Shown here one piece after another: positions 1 to 11,047 of a stretch of DNA of 64,000 bases. Position 1 is the stretch's first letter. Every line of letters starts with the position of its first letter. Source of the stretch: Isoetes taiwanensis (Eukaryota > Streptophyta > Lycopodiopsida > Isoetales > Isoetaceae); contig JAJEKV010000053.1 in the NCBI GenBank assembly GCA_021234155.1, forward strand, positions 6,106,488 through 6,170,487. The letters run 5' to 3'. The notes under the pieces are model-generated. The model did no database searches, was not told the origin of the DNA, and worked only from the letters and a program-made list of their open reading frames with translations. The translations under genes were made by a program, and so were the position numbers.

Positions 1-234
1 ATCAGAGAACTGTGGCCATAGCTCAAAATAAATGAGTCAAACACATCGAATAAGTTTCATTATGTTCAAAATTTAGTTTCTAGTGGCATGCCTCAATTTC
101 TTTGTTATCCAACCACAGTAATGCCTGTTGATATCTTCACCATACCATCCTAGGGGGATCATGCCATCATCCTCTTCTTCAAGTGAGGGTTCTTCATGTA
201 ATGATCAAGATTCCATCATGACACTGAATGAGGG
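1..234 (+). other. Sequence upstream of a copia LTR, possible 3' internal remnant
   Basis: No ORF of note. The last bases before position 235 (a purine-rich AATGAGGG) look like a polypurine tract directly before an LTR starting TGTTGA, so this stretch could be the 3' internal end of a Ty1/copia element. No pol domain can be read in it. Confidence 0.3.
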
Positions 235-469
235 TGTTGAAGAAAGAAATGACAAGTAATAGTCTGATAGAATCCTAATATTGGATAGTTTGTTAAATAG
301 TTATATCAGATAATTATATCTGTCTATTCATGTCTAGATGTGGCATACTACTATAAATAGGAGTGATATTTTCAAAAATAACATGCACCTTCCAGTTCTT
401 ATATGCGCTCCTGTGCCATCATTCTCTTGAGTTGCTCTCTACCTTCTTCCTTGTTTTTCTCTCTTTCAA
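235..469 (+). mobile_element. Ty1/copia-type LTR (solo or 3' LTR)
   Basis: About 235 bp starting TGTTGAAGAAAGAAA and ending near CTCTCTTTCAA, preceded by a purine tract. It is clearly related along its length to 36255-36481, which starts TGCTGAAGAAAGAAA and ends TTTCAACA. Shared blocks include the TGTGCCATCATTCT region and the TTCCTTGTTTTTCTCTCTTTC end. TG...CA ends, size and purine tract fit a short copia LTR. No internal copia sequence is seen downstream, so it is a solo LTR or the 3' LTR of an element that lies outside or is lost. Confidence 0.6.
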
Positions 470-1930
470 GTTTCTTGACATAAGAATATCATAAGCCAAA
501 ATAGATGATGCAAATGCTCCCAATTCTACTTGAAAAATCAAGGATGAATGAAACAATCCCAAGCATCCACTGTGCAGACCAATGTAAAAGAAACTATTTA
601 ATCATTATGCAAGAAGTAGATGGACAATTCACCAATTAATAGTGCTATGACCAAGGAGCTTGACATACATAGTAGAAAACTAGTTCTAGATGGTGCTTCT
701 TTCATCTCCAACAGAAAACTCTTGCACCATTGCTGTTATATTTCCAGACTGCTCATATTTGGAGCTACAGTTAATGCTTGTGGCATTTTTCTACTATAAA
801 GATGCATGTGCCAAGGATAGATTATGTACAGTTTTCTTAAAATCTATATATATTTTTTCAAAAAATATATTTTGGAAGTGTAAAAAGTGTTTTTGCCAAT
901 TTAATACCCCAACCCCACTTTAAAAAAAAAAAAAAAAATGATGGATGCGACTCCGACGGCGCATAGACACATGTAAAAGTAAATGGAAAGCAGCCGGAAA
1001 CAGACGTGGCTGTGACATTATGAGGCCATATAATCCACACAAGCGGCTGCCAGATTCTCGATGCGGATGCGCCTATTCTAACCCTGGTGATTGCACAATC
1101 CTGAAAATGTAATTGCCAAAGATGCCTTGGGCTACAACCAGGAGCAAACGTGGTCAAAAGAAAATTCCATTACTCATTACCCTTATCAAAAATCTCATTT
1201 TCGTAGTCGCATCTAGTTGCAGAACACAGATGGGGCAACTTCGTGGTGTCCGCGATGATATGAAAGTGCGGCCGTAAACAAGTTTTGTGGCCGAAGGAGT
1301 TGCAACTTGCGGATGCACGCTTTATATGACGTCCGCATAGATGATATCTAGCGGCCGCATTAACTTGCGGCTGTGGTAATGTGGCTGTGTAGACGCCATG
1401 AGTTTAGCGCTGCCGCAAGTCCACCTTGAAGTGATCGTATAATATTCTGATTGTGCATCTACAGAGTTGCCAAACGCAGATGCCAAGTTTTTTACTCAGC
1501 CGCATTCCTGAATATTCGTGTTCATGACATTTTTCGACAATTTTCTATTGGCCATTTTTTCACGTATAAAATGTGTAAATTTGCAAAAAAAAGAGGAGCT
1601 TTCATACATTTCATACCTTTTTCGTGTTTTACGTATGCAACTTCGATCAATCATTGGCACGTGCAGTTATGCATGAACTATTGTTGCCAAAAGGTTGTTT
1701 TAGCCATTAGAGGTTTTTTGGGATCACTTATTGTGCCTAACTCGATGCCAACATGGAAATCGAGCGGCAAATAAAAATGCGAGCGCGTACAACCTTTTCT
1801 TCATCCATGCATACTTTCCCGTGCGAGGCATCATCAAGGTACAAGTTCGGCATTTTCCTTACCTACTGGCCCTAGAGGTTCGGTGGGGGGGAAGCAATAA
1901 TTACAAATTATTCCCGCACTTAATTACTGC
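470..1930. other. No recognised gene
   Basis: Contains a 17-base A run at 922-938 and a C+G richer stretch (about 940-1450) with several degenerate GCGGCCGC/TTGCGG blocks, which look like old diverged repeats. The short open frames here have no recognisable domain and lack coding character. Confidence 0.4.
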
Positions 1931-1946
1931 CCAAATGTCTGGGGTG

Positions 1947-1954
1947 TATATAAG
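1947..1954 (+). promoter_or_regulatory. TATA-box-like site of a candidate Pol II promoter
   Basis: TATATAAG followed about 30 bp downstream by a pyrimidine-rich, C-rich stretch ending CTCTCAGTCCAG|GTTTG, which also looks like a short first exon and donor site. Further possible splice sites follow (TTGCTTTCAG at about 2210; CCTTACAG at about 2299). No protein can be read, so this could drive a non-coding RNA or be the relic of a captured promoter. Confidence 0.3.
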
Positions 1955-2029
1955 TACCTCCAACCTTCCCGAGCCGCCCGTCTTTTCGCGCCTCTCAGTC
2001 CAGGTTTGCTATTCTAGTTCTTTGATATA

Positions 2030-3035
2030 GAGGTAGTTTTTGGTTGACCTACATGGGATTTTAGTAACTTTTTCTTAGGGCCATTCACATCTTCTCCAAG
2101 CTCTGCCCGCACATGCTCTGTGAGGTGTTCTTTACAAGCTCAATGAGGTTTAAGCATTGTAATTATTATCATTTAATGTACTCCTAACCTCTTCTTTTCT
2201 TGCTTTCAGATTGCAATTAGTTCAATCACAATTGAATTCGATTGGGGCTTCTTCAATGTCTTTATTGGAAGCTTCAGTACTCTTCAACCTGCCTTACAGG
2301 ATGAATTCCGGGTCAAATGATGCAACATTAGAGGGCCATAGTTGTCGAATTTGAGTGTAAAAGAATTTTTTTCTTCGGGTTAAACACGTCTATACAATAT
2401 CAGAGAGGATCAGACATCGCCGACCGTGTATCTGTTGTGGATAAAGAGAGGATCAGACATCGCTGACCGTTTCCTGAGTTGCGGGCTAATTGTGGGTCAA
2501 TTTACTATCTTTCCTTTCTTCACTATCAATTTCTGTTGTTTAATTAGTATTGTTTTTGCTCTAAGGATTTTGTATTTCCAATGTGCAGGATCTGGAGCCA
2601 TCGAGCTATAACAAGCATGTTTCATTCTTTCTACTATGATATTAGTTCTTTGCTCTTTGAAGGTCAGACAATAGTGCAATTCGGTAATATTGGGGTTTGG
2701 TTTCTCTGCTTATTATTTGCATTATGTATTTTCATTATGAATATTTAAGCATCTTCCACGTTTCTAATTATGTGCACTTTAACAGATAATAGTTGCATAT
2801 GTTCCTCATCCGAAGCTATCTATGCTTTACAAGCCCTTGCTTTAGTTAGCACATACCTAACAATGTTAACCTTTAAGATTGCATTGCTTTTCTTCATTTC
2901 ACATAGTCAGTCCTTCATTGAATAAATAGATTTGTTGAGAATAAATTGTTAAAATGAGTTGTAGTTTCTTGGTAAGACTCTAGGTTTCTAATGAACGGGT
3001 TGCAGATTCAAATCTGTATTTTGTTAACAACCTCA
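2030..3035. other. AT-rich spacer, no recognised gene
   Basis: Holds a short direct repeat (AGAGGATCAGACATCGC at about 2403 and 2448) and otherwise no domain or repeat that I recognise. Confidence 0.4.
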
Positions 3036-3039
3036 AAAA

Positions 3040-3535
3040 CGTGGTTATAGTGTGAATTTGCCATGTCCATAACCCAATGGATACATGCATTTCGCACTGT
3101 GGCCATTATGCAACGGTGCGAATTTGCCATGTCACATCACAATGGATACATGCACTTCGCACTGTGGCCACTGTGCCCACTTTTTTTTTTTTTTTGTAAA
3201 AAAGAATCCTTTTTTTTTCTTTTTAGGGCATGGCTACGACGCGAATTTACCATGTCCACAACATAACGAATACATGCATTTCGCACCGTGGCCACTATGC
3301 CCACATCTTTTTTTTTTCGTAATTTTTTTTAGGGCGTGGCTACAGTGCGAATTTGCCATGTCCACAACATAATGGATACATGCATTTTGCACCATGGCCA
3401 CTATGCCCACATCTTTTTTTTTCATAATTTTGTTTTTTAGGGCATGGCTACAATGCGAATTTGCCATGTCCACGGCCCAATGGATACATGCATTTCCCAC
3501 TGTAGCCACTGTGCCCACTTTTCTTTTTCTTTTTT
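3040..3535 (+). repeat. Tandem repeat, about 110-bp unit with poly-T end, about 5 copies
   Basis: Each unit reads from a GGCTACAGTGCGAATTTGCC block through a GGATACATGCATTTCGCAC block to TGGCCACTATGCCCAC, followed by a run of T of variable length. The five copies differ by point changes and by T-run length. The repetition creates open frames in several phases on both strands, which I do not treat as genes. Confidence 0.8.
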
Positions 3536-3599
3536 TCCTTTTCTTTTCTTTTTTTTTTAATACTTTTTTTTTTGCACATGTTCCACTACACTTTTCCCT

Positions 3600-4440
3600 A
3601 GTGATTTGCTCCAGGAAGCTTCAATATATCTATAGCCAGATTTGGATCCATGAGTTTCTTAGTGGCGTTGACCAGATGGTTCTGCAGTCTGGCGACAAAG
3701 TTGATACACTTCTTCATCAAAATCCGAAGGAAAATGTAGATTTCCCACATATTTCGGCGAGGATTAACATCAATCCAAATTCAAAATCCTCACCAAAGCT
3801 TCGGCGCCCATTTGAGGCGTTCTCGGTATCCTGCTCGATGTACTTCCTGGAGCTTCAGTTCGGTGGGAAGGTGGGTGGAGGGGGAGGTATGCTTAATGAG
3901 TACAAAAACAACCAGTAATAATGCAGTTTACCAGGTTCGATTGTGCGTCAGGCTCGGATAAGGGTCGTGGGAGGCTTTTGGCCCATTGCTACAGGTTCAG
4001 GTACCAACTAAATCTGCAACTACTTATGGCAATAATAAACCATGAGTTAGCACTCTAGATCTTAGATCCAAAAATATCCTTAGAAATACGGAATTATTTT
4101 CTCTTTTGCCATTGCACATGATCTGTGCCCAATATGGTTTAATGCCTGAAGCTTAGTAAGGCAAAGGTTTCTAAATAAAAATTGATCGTTTTGATAGCCA
4201 TGCGGCTTCTGTTAAAGCACCAGCAGCTTTCTCTCCATAGTGAGTTACAAAACTGCGAACAAAAATAAAAATATGCAAAAGATGAATGCTGTAATTTCTT
4301 TTACCAAAAGCATGCCCTTTCTGGTGAACCAGCATTATAAAATAGCAACGCATGTTTCTAATGACATTGTTGGTAGATTAGAAAAAGCAAAGAAATAGTG
4401 AATGATGGATGAGCATACGTAAGTAAATATTGTTATCAGC
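3600..4440. other. Unrecognised segment upstream of the HPPD pseudogene
   Basis: The plus strand is open from about 3600 to 3918 with fairly high-complexity sequence (serine/proline-rich middle, glycine-rich end), but I cannot match it to a family. It may be a decayed exon. From 3920 to 4440 I see only AT-rich spacer. Confidence 0.25.
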
Positions 4441-4476
4441 CATAAGAGAATATGAGAAGGTCGGAGGGGGGCTAGA

Positions 4477-4848
4477 GTGTTCAGAGCTATAGTGGATGTC
4501 GGACTACAGATCGAACAACTTGTGGGTTATGATAAATTTGTCAAAAAAATTCCCCAAACTGATAGGTTTGGAGTTCGACTGGTTCATCAGGTTGAGTCCT
4601 CGTTTGGAAATGCAATTATCAAGTCAAATGATCTTTTTTTGCCCTTTACTACCTCTTACGCCTTTGCATCTAAGATAGAAAATGCATCTATTTCTCCTGA
4701 TCTTGCATACCCCCAAGAAGAAGGTCGACATTTGGTCAACATCCATGGCCTTGGAATGAGATCTTTAGCCATAGAAATTGATGATGCAAAGGAGGCATTT
4801 GATTCGAGTGTAAAAAATAGTGCCCCTGGTTTTGGGGTATTTCTATAG
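4477..4848 (+). pseudogene. HPD: 4-hydroxyphenylpyruvate dioxygenase (HPPD) pseudogene, N-terminal part
   Basis: HPPD (EC 1.13.11.27) converts 4-hydroxyphenylpyruvate to homogentisate, the precursor of plastoquinone and tocopherols. From about 4510 the frame reads LVGYDKFVKKIPQTDRFGV, the start of the first VOC domain of plant HPPD. It then jumps directly to NAIIKSNDLF (the A-S-Y-V-L-K-S-N-D-L region) and ends at HGLGMRSLAIEIDDAKEAF, the segment that is HGLAVRAVAVEVADA-like in the family. A block of about 30 residues between DRFGV..HQVE and FGNA is missing. The C-terminal domain with the iron ligands is absent. It lacks a proper start, is intronless over this part and stops where the hairpin element at 4826 begins. 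The family assignment is by motif memory; decay is seen directly. Confidence 0.7.
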
Positions 4849-5161
4849 AAATGACTGTAATGATTTAAAATAACCCAAATGGGAATGAATCCTTCAGATG
4901 AATTGTACAGGGAAATGAGGTATTTCCATCAAAGTTAAGATTACATAAACTGGAGTTCAAAAGGTGAAGTTGTCTCATAAATCCTTACATTTTTTTGTGC
5001 ATTAAAAATAATATAACTTGTGATTTTGGACTCCGATTCATGTGATCTTATCTTTGATGGAAAGGTTCATCCTTCTATACAATTCATCTAAAGATATCAT
5101 TCCCATTCGGATCAAGAAAAAAAAGTTACGGCCATTTCCATAAAAATACCCCCAAAACCAG
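4826..5161. mobile_element. Hairpin (MITE-like) element with about 150-bp inverted arms
   Basis: The left arm, starting CTGGTTTTGGGGTATTTCTA at 4826, reappears as the reverse complement ending at 5161 (AATACCCCCAAAACCAG). Similarity continues inward over about 150 bp per arm, including a GAATGGGAATGA block, the AGATGAATTGTA block and the CATCAAAG block, leaving a loop of about 30-40 bp. It directly abuts the broken end of the HPPD fragment. I see no convincing target duplication, so the class is not assigned. Confidence 0.7.
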
Positions 5162-5164
5162 TGG

Positions 5165-5980
5165 CATCTTGGCAATTTTAGCAAAACATAAGGGTATAGT
5201 ATTTTGGAGTTTTTCTCCAAAAAGATACTCCACAATCTTCAAGTCATTTGAGGATTGTCATACAACCTCAATAAAAAAACCCCGCCTCAGAATAAATCAG
5301 AACAGTTTGTGCATCTACCCTTCACAAATCTATAGTCTTTGCCCAAATGTCTCTTCGTCAAATGAGCTAAATTTATCTTTGAATTGTTAGTAAAATTTAA
5401 GGTATTTTATAGCAGATTCATCCTTCAAAAATGAATCTGCATTGTAAGAACCTAGTATATTTTCAAGCATATGAATAGAATAGAATAGTTTTTTAGCATA
5501 TGGAAAGAGCTATAACAACCTAGTGCATCTTAGCATCAACAAGAAATTGCACATAAACGAAACTGTAGCTTTCCCTTTTAAAGTGGGGCCATACATATGA
5601 CAAACATCAAATAGGGCCGCATTCATATGACAATTTAACGTTTATACCATTATGCAGGGAATTTCCATTTCTCTATCGCCTTGAGTACTAGTCACAACTA
5701 GAAAATTACACATTTGCTCGACCCCATGCACATTTTAAATTTTGCGAACATGAACATTAGTGATACAAGTACTAACATTAGTTGGCATACTATGGATGGC
5801 GATAAAGGAGTTGTCGAAAATTGTAGCATCTTTAGTCATATTGTTAATATTAATGCTCATAATGGTACTAAATGAGCTGACATAAAGCTCGATACAATTG
5901 ATAGGAGAATATTTGATAATATTGGTGCTGCTAATAGCATCGATCCGAGCCATCGGATCGCCATTCTGGGAAGGGACGAG
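5165..5980. other. AT-rich spacer, no recognised gene
   Basis: Between about 5735 and 5960 the sequence has short GCTAAT/ATTAGTG-rich repeats resembling the degenerate repeat seen right of 17929, so it may be part of the same old repeat into which the 11.4-kb element inserted. No coding sequence is recognised. Confidence 0.3.
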
Positions 5981-5984
5981 CTAC

Positions 5985-5993
5985 TATATAAGG
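5985..5993 (+). promoter_or_regulatory. TATA-box-like site with pyrimidine-rich start region
   Basis: TATATAAGG followed by a pyrimidine-rich stretch (CTTTTTCCTCTTTCG) and a 5'-UTR-like, TC-rich 400-bp region up to about 6440. Open frames in that region are short and without domains. It could be an LTR U3/R region or a promoter of a lost gene. Confidence 0.3.
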
Positions 5994-6553
5994 CTTTTTC
6001 CTCTTTCGGACTGGTTATCGGCGTCTTCTCACAGCAGCTCTTCTTCTATTCTCGTTGCTTCCCTCCCTTCCCGCCCTGCTGCGTGGGGGCATGAGTTTGC
6101 TTTTCTCTAACCATTCACGGGTGTTTTTTAGGGGTTCTTTGTGTTGCTTGCAGGCTTTCGCCATCTTCTGGGGTCCTGCTATATTTTGTGTTCGCCATAA
6201 ACCCATCTCCTTCGGTTTTCCAGGCAACACATTCAAGGTTGTTGGCGACCATTTCTCATTACGGTTTTCCTCGAAAACCCGAAAGGGCGGGGTTCTTTAT
6301 CCCGATGAGAAGTTGTCGCCATTACCCTTCTATATTGCCTGTGCACATTTCTTTTTACGGGGTAGTCCGATATTGTTCCTATGGTCGGCTACCCCTCTCT
6401 ATTCTTCAAAACATTGTATACTGCTGCTGTGATGAATGACAAGCCTATCCATCTTGCGAGTCCCTTCCCAGAATACTAACATCTATTGTGGTATATACCA
6501 TGGCCATGACACAAACATTCACGAAATATGTGACACTGAAGGTGCTAGTATAG

Positions 6554-6579
6554 GGGTGAAAGCATGTTGTAGTGGAACA
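6554..6579 (+). repeat. Left terminal inverted repeat of the 11.4-kb transposon
   Basis: 26 bp starting GGGTGAAAGC and ending AGTGGAACA, perfect inverse of 17903-17928. The adjacent subterminal DNA contains CACCACA and GTGTGGTGGGA motifs, also found near the right end (TGTGGTGGGAGA on the minus strand). Confidence 0.85.
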
Positions 6580-7780
6580 AAAACGTGCATTTTAGCACCA
6601 CATTTTTGGGTGCTAAGTGTGGTGGGAACTACCGAATTTGTAGTGGGAGAGGGAGTTATTTTTTCAAAAATACACATAATTACTTATTCAAAATTTTGTC
6701 CTTTCAGTCTTATTCGGGCTTATTCAAAGAACGCATTACACGATCATTTTCCCTCAAAAAAACTCGATCACGCCTCCCTTAATCCCGCAAGACCATTTTC
6801 GATTCTCGAATTTTCATTTTCCCTCAAAAACTCGATCACGCCCCTTAATCTGCCAAGACCATTTCTCGATTTTCGGCAAGAAGATCGATCACTTAAATGG
6901 CTCGATCATACCGGACTTGAATGCCACGGGATACACCTACAAGGAAATGTACAGCAAGAAAAGCATTACGCCACACAAGAAGAAATCGAGTCCGTTTGGG
7001 GACCGAAAGTATTAGGAAAATCCACTTACACGTGTGGGTTGCATTCTAGATTCGGGGGATGCCCATGATTCTTTGTTGTTTAGAATATTGTTTTGTTTCA
7101 TCATGCAAGGTTGAAGAATCGAAAGCAAGGAGAGGTATAATGAATATATGTGCCTTTACAAAAAAATCACAGGCGAGGAAGTGTGCCCGGGGAGGCATGG
7201 CCTCACAGACTATGGTCATGCGTATTACCTTCACACAAAAGGAAAAGAAATAAACGGTTGAGTTTCCGCAACAGTTAAGAGAAAAAAGGGTCTCAAGACT
7301 CTCCGTCCCAACGTAAGAGGAAGCATGCAAGCATTTCAAATAGTGTGGAAGCAGAAAGCAACCGCCACGAGATGATGCTTCCTCTCTTGAAATGACTAGG
7401 CCACAATTCAAGCCTCCCTCAAGTCAGAAGAATCTCGGGGAAAAATCCGAAAAAATAGGTACTTTTCAACCCTCTTCTTCCGGAACCACCATATGATGCA
7501 ATTTAATATTGAACCTGTTATTTTCCAAGAAGGTCTAGCAAGCTTGAACAATCGTGTACACCACTTACTTCTTCATTTGGGTGTGTTGTGAGTTATGTGT
7601 AGGAAATTTGTGCCGCTAGTTTCGAGTTGTGGTGGATAATTTCAGTTCTGATGAGTATGTAGCTCCAAATGTGTTCTGGGACGGTCATATGGTGCCAATT
7701 ATATGTTAATAATGTAGTTTATAGCATATGTAGTGTCACATATAGTACCAAACATGGTACCTTATCTGAATAGTGAATTG
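6580..7780. other. Left inner part of the transposon, no recognised gene
   Basis: Two direct copies of a TTTTCCCTCAAAAA..CTCGATCACGCC block occur at about 6748-6775 and 6818-6843. Open frames on both strands (longest about 120 codons on minus at 7046-7411) show no domain I know. Confidence 0.35.
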
Positions 7781-7789
7781 GCTTCCATA

Positions 7790-8275
7790 TGTTTCTATAC
7801 TTAGTGTCATATGTGATGTTAGATATGGTGATACTTGTGAATGGTGGATTGTCTGCCATATGTGGTGCCAACTGCTGCGCTAAATATTGCACCACGCTAT
7901 CTGCCACATATGGGGTGGTGGATGCCTGCCGGATGTGGTGCCTTCTTTGCATTGTGGTGCCACATGTGGTGTCTAATGTGGCACCACTATGGATCCACAT
8001 TTTGCACCACATGTGGTGTCTTTGACGCCATTTGTGGTGCGAAGTAATGGATTGCCATATGTGGTGCCTTGAGTGCATTGTGGTGCCATAGGTGGTGTGT
8101 CATGTGGCACGGTTTGGTGCCACATGCCACACCACATGTGGTGAATATGACGCCACCCTGGTGCCACATGCCACACCACATGTGGTGAATATGATGCCAT
8201 TTGTGGTGCAAAGTTTGTCATGATGGAATTTGTGGTGTGTAAAGTGGTGCCTGTTGTGTCATGTGGTACTAACCT
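7790..8275. repeat. Degenerate repeat rich in CACATGTGGTG / TGTGGTGCC motifs
   Basis: A run of near-repeats around GGTGCCACATGTGGTG, many of them self-complementary (CACCACATGTGGTG). The same motif recurs at 10395-10495, 10640-10730, 14085-14160 and, as CACCACACTAGGCACCACA, at 16255-16800. All these places lie inside the 11.4-kb transposon. Confidence 0.75.
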
Positions 8276-8329
8276 TGATTACTTTCCGGTTGAATTCAAC
8301 AGACACCGGGAGAATGGATCAACTCTACA

Positions 8330-9660
8330 AGATCGGTGATTAGGTGTAAGGCAAGATCGGAAGTGATTCAAGTGTAAGTCCGCTTTCACCTCTTGAGGTA
8401 CTTCATAACAAAATTCTCAAGTGCTTAGTATAATTGTATTCTCATTGACAAATTTTATTCTCTTTGCGGATTTGCAATCACCGTTTGCATTGAGAATTCT
8501 TTGTCATGAATTTTCTACAAAGATGTGAGTAGGGAGGATCAAAAGCAACTTCAAGCTACTGAGGCACTTACAGGTGAGCACTTATAGGTAGCTTAATTTA
8601 CATGCTAAGGGCCTGATGTAAGGGACAGATGCCAATTAGGATTAGTGGACTTCCTAATCTTTCACCCTGGCTTAGTCTCTTTCGTTTGTCCTGTTTGATG
8701 TGTCTAATTTGCCCCCTAGGATGAGGTCGCTCACTCATTTTAGGTGGCGAATTAGATACATCAAGCAGGAAACTCGAAAAGAGAGTAAGCCTGGCTTAGT
8801 CTCCTTCATTTTCTGTTTGAGGTATCTAATTTGCCCCCTAGGATGACATCGCTCACTTTCGGTGGCTTAATTAGATACATCAAGGTGAAACTCGAAAAGG
8901 GAGTAAGCCCGACATAAAACAAGATCCTGGCTGGCTTAGTCTCTTTTGCTTCTCCTGTTTTGTGTATCTAAAGTGCCCCCTGGGATTGCTGAATGCGGAT
9001 TGCTGAATGCAGTCACCAATACCATCTTCCATGTCTGCTCAGCCTCTTGAGGTACTTCATAACAAAATTCCTGAAGTGCTTAGTATAATTGTTTCCTCAT
9101 TGACAAATTTGCGTTCACTTTGCGGGATTTGTAATCATCTGTTGCATTGAGAATTCTTTGTCATGAATTTTCTACAAAGATGGGTACAAGCCTTAGGTGT
9201 GAGTAGGGAGGATCAAAAGCAACTTCAATCTACTGAGGCACTTACAGATGAGCACTTATAGGTAGCTTAGTTTACATGCTAAGGGCCTGATGTAAGGGAC
9301 AGATGCCAATTAGGATTAGTGGACTTCCTAATCTTTCACCCCACGGCTTAGTCTCTTTTCGTTTGTCCTGTTTGATGTGTCTAATTTGCCCCTAGGATGA
9401 GGTCGCTCACTCATTTTAGGTGGCTTAATTAGATACATCAAGTGAAACTCGGAAAAGAGAGTAAGCTCGGCTTAGTCTCCTTCGTTTTTCTTTTGCGGTA
9501 TCTAATTTGCCCCCTAGGATGACATCGCCACTCGGTGGCTTAATTAGATACATCATCAGGAAACTTCGAAAAAGGAGTAAGCCCGACATAAAACAAGATC
9601 CCTGGCTGGCTTAGTCTCTTTTGCTTCTCCCTGTTTTGTGTATCTAAAGTGCCAAGTCAA
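8330..9660. repeat. Tandem duplication of an about 660-bp module containing short hairpin units
   Basis: The block from about 8390 to 9010 (CTCTTGAGGTACTTCATAAC ... GGCTTAGTCTC ... AAAGTGCC) is repeated from about 9047 to 9655 with scattered small indels. Each module holds three sub-units, GGCTTAGTCTC...GTATCTAATTTGCCCCCTAGGATGA...GGTGGCTTAATTAGATACATCA...GAAACTCGAAAAG. TCTAATT and AATTAGA can pair in each. No ORF is maintained. Confidence 0.75.
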
Positions 9661-10390
9661 GTCAAGCTCGATGAGGTGCTCCAACCGGACAAACAATCGC
9701 CGTGATCGCCAGATGCATTAAGTCATGCTCCACACCAACTCGCCAAATCGCCAGATGCATCAGTTATGATCCGAACAAATCGTTTGGTGAATGTAAGTCA
9801 CAAGGTAACTTCCAACCTTTTGTGCCTCGTCTTCTTTTTAATTTGACCCATATAGTTACCGAATCAAGTTAGGAAGTGTCTCGAGAAAAAGCAAGAGCGT
9901 AATTCCAAGCAAAAGATACCTCCAAGACATTCGAAGCATATATGTGTCTTGCTATATGTGTCTTTGTAAAGCATGTTGTGGCTGCGATAATCTGAGACTT
10001 GGACATACTATCCCAATGCAAGGTGAGTTCAGTGAATTTGAAGGTATTACTCATCCAATGTGAGGCCTGATATGTTTGTTGCGAGGGTGTACCAATTTCT
10101 AGTTGCGGTTTGTTGGACACGAGAATGATGATTGATGTTGTGAAGCACGATTCTTTGTAGTAATGAAGTCGAGGTTGATGTGATCAATAGATCTTTACTT
10201 GTAATCACATGTTTGTATTATTGTAACCAAAGAGGTTATTCTTGTAACCTATTCTTTCATTGACACTCTAATGTACATTGTTGTATACTATTGTATACAA
10301 TAGACTTTTCTGGCTGACCAGAGCAACACTCTGGTGGAGTTCAAATCTCCAAAAGAAATTGATGTATTCAAAGATTCATGACAATGTGGT
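9660..10390. other. No recognised gene
   Basis: Spacer within the transposon, between the duplicated module and the TGTGGTG/19-bp repeat region. Short open frames only. Confidence 0.35.
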
Positions 10391-10394
10391 GTTA

Positions 10395-10870
10395 CATGTC
10401 GCGGATAGATGTGGTGATGCAAATGGTGCATGTGGTGAATCATGTGGTGCGTTTGGTGAACCATGTGGTGAATCATGTGGTGAATCATAGGTGGCATGCT
10501 GGAGCTTACGTTTCATGTTGGAGCCTAGGTGGCATGTTTGAGCCACCTTGGCATGTTTGAGCCTAGGTGGCATATTTGAGCCACCTTGGCATGCTTGAGC
10601 CTTTACATGACCTTTGTTACATGTTTGACTTCCATTGACCAACATGTTTGGTGATGCAAATGGTGCATGTGGTGGATCATGTGGTGCATTTGGTGAATCA
10701 TGTGGTGAATCATGTGGTGAATCATAGGTGGCATGTTGGGGCTTACGTGGCATGTTGGAGCCTAGGTAGCATGTTTGAGCCACCTTGGCATGTTGGAGCC
10801 TAGGTGGCATGCTTTTCGGTCTATGTGGCATGCTTGACCCTTCTTTGTGGCATGTTGGAGCCTAGGTGGC
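10395..10870 (+). repeat. Mixed array of TGTGGTGAATCA repeats and the 19-bp minisatellite
   Basis: TGTGGTGAATCA-type repeats at 10395-10495 and 10640-10730 alternate with 19-bp units (GGCATGTTGGAGCCTAGGT and GGCATGTTTGAGCCACCTT types) at 10500-10610 and 10730-10870. The two parts form a higher-order duplication: repeat pair, 19-mers, repeat pair, 19-mers. The 19-mer is the same as in the large array at 30251-31652. Confidence 0.8.
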
Positions 10871-11047
10871 ATGCATGCAAACGCCCCTTTCCTCTTCCTC
10901 GCCTCATTCCCAAAATCGTATGGATGCCTACGATTTGCATCCCTTTTATTCCCAAAATTCCGCCTGCAGCCTTCATTCCGCCCCCATCGTCTATTCCGCC
11001 ATCTCCTTCACTCCTTCCCCATTCAGTCCATCTCCTTCACTTCCGCC

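Noticed and set aside
3060-3520. Overlapping short proteins on both strands
   Set aside because: Products of the 110-bp tandem repeat in several frames.
3606-3918. A further HPPD exon upstream of the pseudogene
   Set aside because: Neither strand matches HPPD motifs when read; left as unrecognised.
10376-10831. His/Pro-rich 151-codon frame on minus
   Set aside because: Translation of the TGTGGTG and 19-bp repeats.
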